From NCBI RefSeq assembly GCF_958295425.1, contig NC_081143.1, positions 12,156,094-12,220,093 on the forward strand: a DNA stretch of 64,000 bases, in the 5' to 3' direction. Every line of letters begins with the position of its first letter. Position 1 is the first letter of the stretch. A program made the translations under genes and the position numbers. The stretch is from Solea solea (Eukaryota; Chordata; Actinopteri; Pleuronectiformes; Soleidae). Shown piece by piece: positions 57,667-64,000 of the stretch. The notes beneath the pieces were generated by a model. The model worked only from the letters and a program-made list of their open reading frames with translations, was not told where the DNA came from and made no database searches.

Positions 57667-60600
57667 GTCTGTGTGTGTGTGTATGTGTATATATATATAC
57701 ATATACCCTTTTCCCAATTAATTTGTAACCATTATTGTTATTATTATTATTATTATTATTGTTGTTGTTGTTGTTGTTGTTATTATTACTATTATTAGAT
57801 ATTAGGTTGTAATTATGATGTTGACGTGTATGAAACAAAATGTTTGCACTGGAAACACTTCAAGTAAAAGCAACATTTGCGTTGTTTCCTAGTGACATCC
57901 ATGTTATTTTCAACATATCAATTTCAAGTCACATGAAGCTGTATACAAATGCATGGACGTTTTCTTCCCCTGGTTCTGCAGGTGGCAGACAGTAGCCCAG
58001 TGCCTGTGGTGCTCTACAGTGTGCCTGCCAACACAGGACTGGAGCTGCCAGTGGATGCTGTTGTTCAGCTCTCTCAGCACCCAAACATCGCAGGCCTAAA
58101 GGACAGTGGAGGAGATGTAAGACAAAAACAAAAACCTCTTTATTTTCCTGTGTTGGCAGCACTGTCTCTGCATCTCCAGAGTCATATGGATATTTATATC
58201 AGGGCTCAGGGTATACAACTGTCACAATATCACTGAATCACTCCGAAAGAGAGCAGAGAACAGCTGCACGCCAGACATTAATGTTAAAAGTTTAAAATAT
58301 GTGCATGCAACAGTGGGTTGTCATGTAACTCTTATCATTTTAAAGCTTACTTCCCATTACATTTACATTACACAGCCAAGAATTGGTAGACAATGGGAGA
58401 GTGGGAGCTGCAGGGTGGGTTGTTGGAAAGAAAAGCAGAGTTTTCTCTTGTCCAGCTCTTTGGACTTTTTTGTCTGTGTGGGATGTGCATGCGAGAAGTT
58501 GCAAATAGATTTCTGATTCGGCAAATAACATGTTTGTCCACTCGCTGGGAGACAGAAGCGTGGGTGTAGTTCAAGCACGGAGTCAACCTGCTCAATTTGT
58601 AGGCGTGAAGAAGCCACAGAGAAAACAAGGGGTGATAGGTCAATTTGAGGAAGGCAGACGAGCTGCAAAAAGATTATTGAAATCATGGACGGATCAGACA
58701 GATTACTGTGTAAAAGTCTGACATATTTTTTATTTTTTTTTTATCATGGATGGAACTGAATATTGCTGTTTAAGCCAATTTATTAAAAGTCACCAAATGC
58801 AAAAAATGAGCATCAGAGAGGAACACAGACCATGAAGATAGACCTGTAACATTATGTACAGAATGCATCTAGCTGGAGGAAAAGTGCTTTCTTTTGGGAA
58901 TTTTGACAATAATTAGTCAATATCCTTTAAAATTTGAATTGATTAAGTCATTAATAGTTTACTGTTTACTACAACAGTGTAGACACATTGGACTCTACGA
59001 GCAAATAATAACACAATGTCACAGACTTATGGTGGAGGCTAGTGTCTCCATGTTTTTCCCTGTTAGAATAACCACACGTGGATAACCTGTGTGAAAGGAG
59101 GGATGCTCGCGACAGGTCATGTGATCATGTAGACCCACTAGTGGTCATGTGACACTCACTGCCGCTGTAGCTTCTGCTGCACACACTCCGATAATATGTG
59201 GAGTTTCAGTGCGTGTTTCATGAACCATTGGCGTACAGGACATTCTGAGCTATGAGCTTTCAGGAAATTTAAAATGAATAGGTTCCACCACTTGCTGCGA
59301 GTGACTAACAAAAGTTTCCGGTGAAGTACCCCATTATGACACTTGCACCCGTTTGGCTTGTTAGAGGATCAAAGAGCTTCACTATCCTTGGATTTTCTCG
59401 CCTTCTTATGAAACCAACAAACAATAGGAAGCCATGGTGAGCACATGGGATATGTTTGTGGTTCCATTTGTTTCTATTTTGGGCATCGAAGGCTTGGCAG
59501 CAGTTTGATCGCCGTGTTTTTATTTTCTCTGTGCAGTGTGAAGCCGATGATTAGTAGAGAGTGACAGCAGTCGGATGTGACAGATGTGGGAGTGGAAAGT
59601 TTGTGAATAAATAAATGTGATGTTGCCGCATACAAACAAGCTGTGTGAGACTCATGTGGCATTTTCAGTTACAGTATATCACAGGTTCAAATCCAGTTCG
59701 AGACAGTTGTCGTCCACCTATGTTTCCTAATCATCTCCAATCTCAGCATCTTGAAGCATAAATGTTTTAAAAAGACATGAGCAGAGTTAAATGTTCTTGT
59801 TGTTAAGATATTTGCTGCTTCACAATTTTACCCTCGGGATAGTTACATTTTCATCTTATCCCAGCTCATCTCCTCTAATATGACTCCTCTTTGTCTCAAC
59901 ACATGTTGTGTTTTACAATAAGAATTATGCCAAAGTGTTATTGTCTTTGCACTCAGACTGAAATCTACCCAACACTGCACTCACACGTACGTGTCACTTT
60001 AACACTTGACTGTGGATTCACATGATGCCTGGTGTTGGAGGAAACTTTAGAAAGTTAGTGCTATGGCTTACTTTGTAGCAAGAGTTACTCATTTTGTTAA
60101 AGTGATCATGCTCACCATCTCCAATGTCGTTGGGCGCACTCTGTCCACTGGCTGTGGGGAAGAACGGCCTGTCAGAAAGCTGTTTGGACAAGTAGTGCAT
60201 ATCCAGCAGTGTTAGCTGTTAGCATGTACCCGGTTAGCATGTGCACACAGTGATTTCAAAAAAAGGCTTATTCAACTTGAATAAAGCTTTGTTTTAATGT
60301 AGACATTATTTTTTCAAGTGAGTGTCAACTAAATCTATCACATGCTTACCGTCAAATAAATGAGACTGATGAATAATTTAAGAACTACCTGTTATCATGA
60401 TTAATTAGGCACATTTAGACAAAAGAAAATAAATTGACGTCTGTGTGACGTAATTTTTCGCACCTTTTTTAACGTGCTTTGTTCAAATTCTTTGGTTTTG
60501 GGAAGTGTAGAAACACAATATTCAGATCAAGTCCAAGTCCAGCCAAGAAGCTACCTGCTAGCTGCTAAGAGGCAAAATAGCTAGTTGCTAGCAAGTCTCG

Positions 60601-61849
60601 TGAGAGTATTTTACAAGAGTTTAAAGATGTGATGAGAAACACATACTGTAGCAGATTCATAAAACCAATTCATAACATAAACTACATATTTGTATCTTTT
60701 ACTTTGTAACCAATTATAAATTCATATAGTTTTTGTTACTCCTACAGTTTTACTGGACTACATTTTCTTTTACCATATATGCCCATTTAATGTATGTGTG
60801 GGTGTTGGCATGTTCATATTTTTTTATGAATATAATAAACCAGTTTTATAACGAATAGAAAACAAATATCCATTTAAAGTGTTGCTTTAGATTGCAGGAG
60901 AGTTAATTTTCCTGCAATCTTGAGTTGCACATTAGTTCAGGCTAATTGCAATAATGACACTTAAAAAAAAAAACAGCTAATGAGTGTTTTTCTGTCATAG
61001 GGCAAGACACTAGTCATGCTCCAATGTTATTTCTCCCACTGGGGAGCAATGTCTAAATAGCCGGAGCGCTCAAGCTTTCAGGAGACCAGCAGGAGCTCCT
61101 AGAACCTGATTGACTGGCTGATCAATTACAGCCCTACGTGTTTGAAATGACTGATATAGGGAGAAACTGACTGACACCCGGTGGTTAAAAATAGACTCTC
61201 CCCTGTAATGGTGATGGAGGCTGAAACGGAAGGCTGCAGTTTTTTCCCTGTGGAGTTTTCAGCTTCATGTGCAGAGTAGCTGCAGCGTTGTCTCACGCTG
61301 CCTTTGAACATTTCAGGTTTATTTGGATTCTGCACTTCATATCCGGATTGACAAAAGCGAATTAAAAGAAGCAAAACAAAATAAGGAGCTTATAAATTAT
61401 GCATGAGCTCGTCCCCCCCTCTTCCTCTGAAGTTGATTCCTCTATTTTATCTCACTTGGGATTTCACTTTCTCCTTCTTCCTCTTCTTCTTTCATTTGGG
61501 ATGTTGAACGAATCCCTCCTCCCAAAACGTAAAGATCCACTGCTCGTCTCAATTTGAGCGATTTGTTTACCTTGTGAGATGTTGGGTTAGTCGTTTTCTC
61601 ATGTGACAGCCCCCCCAGGGATTAAAATTCTACACCACATATTAATCCTGACAGCAGGAGAGAAGAGATGATGACAATGAAATGGTGCAGGTTTTTTACC
61701 TTCTTCTCTGTGCCTGTGTGTGTGTCTCTGACTCTTATTATTCATTCCTCAGATCACACGGATCGGCCTGATTGTTCACAAAACCAAAGGACAGGATTTC
61801 CAGCTGTTGGCGGGCTCAGCAGGGTTTCTCATGGCTGCATATTCTGTTG
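53452..61849 (+). CDS. hoga1: 4-hydroxy-2-oxoglutarate aldolase, mitochondrial (hoga1), 5' part
   Basis: DHDPS/NAL-family class I aldolase that splits 4-hydroxy-2-oxoglutarate into pyruvate and glyoxylate, the last step of hydroxyproline breakdown in mitochondria. Exons here: 53452-53656, 55073-55201, 57034-57161, 57982-58116, 61753-61849. They give 231 codons of about 327, with all phases consistent; two further exons must lie past the right edge. Residues 1-30 are Arg/Ser-rich without acids ([17 protein letters not shown]), a mitochondrial presequence. Active site by family comparison: GSNGE at 74-78 binds the substrate carboxylate, Tyr166 (YSVPANTG) is the catalytic tyrosine, Lys194 (LKDSGGD) forms the Schiff base. 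The ATG has A at -3. It diverges from cnnm1. Loss of the human gene causes primary hyperoxaluria type 3. Confidence 0.96.
53657..55072. other. hoga1 intron 1
   Basis: 1.4-kb intron with a GT microsatellite at 54266-54314 and a CGCCCCCTGGTGACC motif near 53919. No exon recognised. Confidence 0.6.
54266..54314. repeat. (GT)n microsatellite
   Basis: About 24 GT units, preceded by ATGTATAT units. Confidence 0.9.
55073..55201 (+). CDS. hoga1: hoga1 coding exon 2
   Basis: Follows TTGGGTTGCAG; encodes [20 protein letters not shown] to LLMAGSGCE, donor GTAGGT, phase 1. A TG repeat starts seven bases into the intron. Confidence 0.95.
55202..57033. other. hoga1 intron 2
   Basis: 1.8-kb intron. The stretch 56290-56500 reads on the minus strand like a tRNA-like repeat (TGTGGGATCAGTGGTAGAGG, then AACTGGAAGG, then GTTTGATTCCC). 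No exon recognised. Confidence 0.5.
56330..56490 (-). repeat. tRNA-like short interspersed repeat, minus strand
   Basis: Minus strand: ATCAGTGGTAGAGGGAG, ACCTTACAACTGGAAGG, TTGTTTGATTCCCAGC, then GTGTGCAACACACTTAACC. Box-B-like GTTTGATTCCC supports a polymerase III origin. Confidence 0.5.
57034..57161 (+). CDS. hoga1: hoga1 coding exon 3
   Basis: Follows GTCTGCTCAG; encodes [40 protein letters not shown] and FTK. Donor GTAATG, phase 0. Confidence 0.95.
57539..57702. repeat. (AT/ATGT)n microsatellite cluster
   Basis: TATGTA, ACATATGT and TA runs over 160 bases, with a TG run at 57667-57682. Strongly self-complementary. It makes Tyr/Ile-rich spurious frames. Confidence 0.9.
57730..57799. repeat. 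(TTA)n-(TTG)n trinucleotide repeat
   Basis: ATTATT units pass into GTT units and back to ATT units. On the minus strand it gives a poly-Asn frame that is not a gene. Confidence 0.9.
57982..58116 (+). CDS. hoga1: hoga1 coding exon 4 (catalytic Tyr and Lys)
   Basis: Follows GTTCTGCAG; residues 155-199, [20 protein letters not shown] to [12 protein letters not shown], with Tyr166 and Lys194. Donor GTAAGA, phase 0. Confidence 0.96.
58117..60880. other. hoga1 intron 4, left part
   Basis: No exon or defined repeat recognised in this 2.8 kb. Confidence 0.5.
60889..60920. repeat. Perfect 11-bp hairpin (inverted repeat)
   Basis: AGATTGCAGGA and TCCTGCAATCT are exact inverted copies with a 10-base AT-rich loop (GAGTTAATTT). 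The neighbourhood has more TTGCA/TAATTGCAATAA motifs, resembling C/EBP or POU/homeodomain sites. No transcript evidence is visible. Confidence 0.6.
60985..61660. promoter_or_regulatory. Possible conserved enhancer in hoga1 intron 4
   Basis: About 650 bases of unique, non-repetitive DNA with balanced composition. It has homeodomain-type sites: GAGCTTATAAATTATGCATG at 61386-61405, and near the right end GGGATTAAAA and CATATTAATCC, an inverted GGATTA pair of the OTX/PITX type. It stops about 100 bases before exon 5. Function is inferred from composition. Confidence 0.35.
61753..61849 (+). CDS. hoga1: hoga1 coding exon 5
   Basis: Follows TTCATTCCTCAG; residues 200-231, [20 protein letters not shown] and [12 protein letters not shown] plus the first base of the next Gly codon. 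Donor GTAAGA, phase 1. Confidence 0.94.
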
Positions 61850-62744
61850 GTAAGACTATGAAAACATGACTAAAGGAGCGGTCACAAGCAATGCTGCCAT
61901 CACTTGTTCTGTTTTTGTTAATCTAAAACCAAAGTTAAGAACCCGGCTTTGTTGTCTTTTTATACCTCTTTCATTTATAGGCCTTTTTTCTTTCAACCAT
62001 TGCGTTCTGGGTCACTTCCTGTCATTGTTCAAATTTCACTCGCACTTCACAGAAAACACGTTTTTCCAAGAGAGGATTGTGTGTCACTGTCGACTGAATG
62101 TGCAAAATCTCAGCGGCATCATCCTGGTGTTAGGTTGCACTGAATACGGGGTCCAAATGTTTTGATTGATTTCCTATCTTGCACTCAGCTCATATGGCTT
62201 CCATTAATTTAACTAAAACAAATCAATTAATGCATGTATAGATCATTTGGGATATTTTGGGATTTACATCTAACATCTTCTGACTTATCACCTAAACTCA
62301 AGAAGAAGGCAGACATTTTGGATCAAACAGCCATTTTGGGTCAATTTTGGCAAAATTTTACACATGGTATTTGAACAAACTCCTCATTCTCCCCCTTTAT
62401 TGTGATCTTTAAAGATGAATTATGGTCATGTCAGTCTGGACAAGATGACGATAAAGAGTTATCAAAACCTGACAACTTCAGTGCTGCTTGCAACCCTAGT
62501 TATTTTTCCAGAAAATACGGGAAACGTGCAATTTTTGAAAAACACTTTTGTCAGGAAAAAACATAGAGCGTTAAGTGTAAAGTATTTAGTGCTACCTACA
62601 CTTACACTTGAACAACAGCTTGACTCTGACCGTCTTAAACTTTGAGTGGAACCATAATCAATGTTTGACAGTGTTGGTATTATTTGAGACCAACATTTCT
62701 GGCACATCATTCCAATCCAAATGCCAATGATCACAGAATTTGAC

Positions 62745-62885
62745 AGACAGGTCCCGGGTCAAGGGCTGGGAGGACCCTGAGCAAGGTACCCAACCACCAT
62801 TGCTCCCTGGGTTGGGAGACTCAGGATGGGTTTAATGCAGAGGTCAAATTCCCTAGTGGTGTGTGCAAATAAATCTAATGATGAT
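62745..62885 (+). repeat. tRNA-like short interspersed repeat
   Basis: CAGGTCCCGGGTCAAGGG, ACCCTGAGCAAGGTACCCAA, CCACCATTGCTCCCTGG, GATGGGTTTAATGCAG and a final GTGTGCAAATAAATC. It matches the copy at 51000-51165 block by block. Confidence 0.6.
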
Positions 62886-63250
62886 TATTTGTTGAAATCA
62901 TCTTCATCAAACCCACTGTGATGCCACCCTCCATAAATAGATATATAAATAACAAAGTTTCTCATTCACGGTTGATAAGAAGTGAATGTGGGTAACTGTG
63001 ATATTATTTCCAATGCTCCCCAGTTTTGTTTTCAAACAATAACAATTCTATCCTTGTTGTACTCAGTTTGCAGGGCTCTAGAATAGCGGGGTAGTATGGA
63101 CGGTAGACATTCAGAGCACAATTTATGTGTTTTAGTTGAATTTTCTGTATCTGTGCTGCAGTGCAATTCATAAAACAGGTCATCCTTAAACTAAACTTGT
63201 CAAAAAGTGGTCTGTTATATCAGCTGTACTGATTAATCAGTCTATCTTTA

Positions 63251-63445
63251 CTCTAAATGGGAACATCATTTACAAAATGGATGTCATGATGTATTGATGA
63301 AGACTTGAAAGTAGTGATTAAAACCATAAAATCCTCCTTTATTGATGTAATAGATCAAGTGAGAAGTTGATTCATTTTCAGTTCAACCCCATGGAGTCGC
63401 CCCCTGATGGACATGAAAGAGAATACATGTTTTAGGCACTTCTGT
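63251..63445 (+). repeat. GCCCCC-tail interspersed repeat, copy C
   Basis: CTCTAAATGGGAACATCATT, TACAAAATGGATGTCATG, GTGAGAAGTTGATTCATTTT, then GAGTCGCCCCCTGATGGACA and TTTTAGGCACTTC. The most complete of the three copies. Confidence 0.6.
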
Positions 63446-63914
63446 GTAAGCTGCTTATCGTTGACCTTTAGAATGTTCTGTTTCCTGAAGCTACGTTGCA
63501 TCTGCATCAGAAAGTGTTTTGTATAAAGATGCATCTGAGATTTGTCTTCTTGAGTGGTAGGCCGATGTCAATGTGGGTAAACCTTTCACAAACGCATGTC
63601 TGACTCCTTAATGATTCTCCCTGTGTTAGGAACACTACAAGTTATTTAAATATTTGCATATTTGCAGATCTGTGCGTCAAACAGCTTGACCACGGTGTAT
63701 TTTTAATCACCCTCTAAGCTCCAAGTGTTTCTTTTGTGATCTTTCACAATACTAGTCATAAAACATCAACAGAGTTCTGAAGAGGTTTCCTCTCCCCTCT
63801 TGAAATGTCCGCCACGTTCATGGAACTGTAAACTTGGATTAGATAACACGTTAGAGGATAGACATCAACATGATGCTCAGGAACCTAATGAGTCATGTTC
63901 TCCCACTGCCAGCC

Positions 63915-63954
63915 CACTCACTCACTCACTCACTCACTCACTCACTCACTCACT
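63915..63954. repeat. (CACT)n microsatellite
   Basis: Ten CACT units. Confidence 0.9.
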
Positions 63955-64000
63955 GGTTGTCCTGAAAAAAGGATGTAAGACACTATAACATCGTAATGGA

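Larger units (their letters stand above)
61850..64000. other. hoga1 intron 5 (continues past the window)
   Basis: No sequence matching the expected next exon (a GAVGGVCALAN-like start) is present, so the intron is longer than 2.1 kb. It contains two interspersed repeats and a CACT microsatellite. Confidence 0.55.

Noticed and set aside
57526..57838. Tyr/Ile- and Asn-rich open frames
   Set aside because: They are translations of AT/ATGT and TTA/TTG microsatellites.
63915..63954. CRISPR-like short tandem array
   Set aside because: It is a uniform CACT microsatellite with no spacers, in a vertebrate genome.
61850..64000. Remaining hoga1 exons 6 and 7
   Set aside because: No sequence coding the expected conserved C-terminal segments was found, so they are beyond the edge.

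Overview
The window looks like the genome of a ray-finned (teleost) fish, probably a spiny-rayed species. Three vertebrate genes are split into many short exons with GT-AG introns. The DNA between exons is AT-rich, full of CA/TG, GA and AT microsatellites, and carries fish-type repeats: Tc1/mariner and hAT-like DNA elements, non-LTR retrotransposon pieces, and tRNA-like or short interspersed repeats. There are no bacterial or organellar features. Exon boundaries below come from reading the splice sites and checking that every exon keeps the reading frame. No alignment or search was run.

Layout. (1) 1-23,150 has no recognisable protein-coding exon. It holds microsatellites, a hAT-like short element, a repeat family next to TG tracts, a Tc1 remnant at 22.4-22.85 kb, and several unique GC-richer islands (5.4, 6.4-6.96, 7.7, 8.6-9.2, 14.6 and 18.8 kb) that may be regulatory DNA. 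(2) 23,306-29,403 (+) is got1, cytosolic aspartate aminotransferase, complete in 9 coding exons (410 aa). (3) 34,140-48,863 (-) is cnnm1, a CNNM/cyclin-M membrane protein linked to Mg2+ transport, complete in 10 coding exons (900 aa). (4) 48,864-53,451 is the divergent intergenic stretch, with LINE fragments. (5) 53,452-61,849 (+) is hoga1, mitochondrial 4-hydroxy-2-oxoglutarate aldolase. Its first 5 coding exons are here; the rest lies beyond the right edge.

The genes do not form an operon or a shared pathway in the bacterial sense. got1 and cnnm1 converge tail to tail, as they do in human 10q24 as I recall it. cnnm1 and hoga1 diverge. got1 and hoga1 both belong to amino-acid carbon metabolism: GOT interconverts aspartate and oxaloacetate and can also act on 4-hydroxyglutamate, and HOGA1 cleaves 4-hydroxy-2-oxoglutarate from hydroxyproline breakdown to pyruvate and glyoxylate. 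I found no clear new biological system. The more interesting signals are a Tc-type transposon folded into two opposed halves just before the last got1 exon, a palindrome beside the got1 CCAAT box, a perfect hairpin and enhancer-like block in hoga1 intron 4, and CpG-rich gene-free islands on the left.
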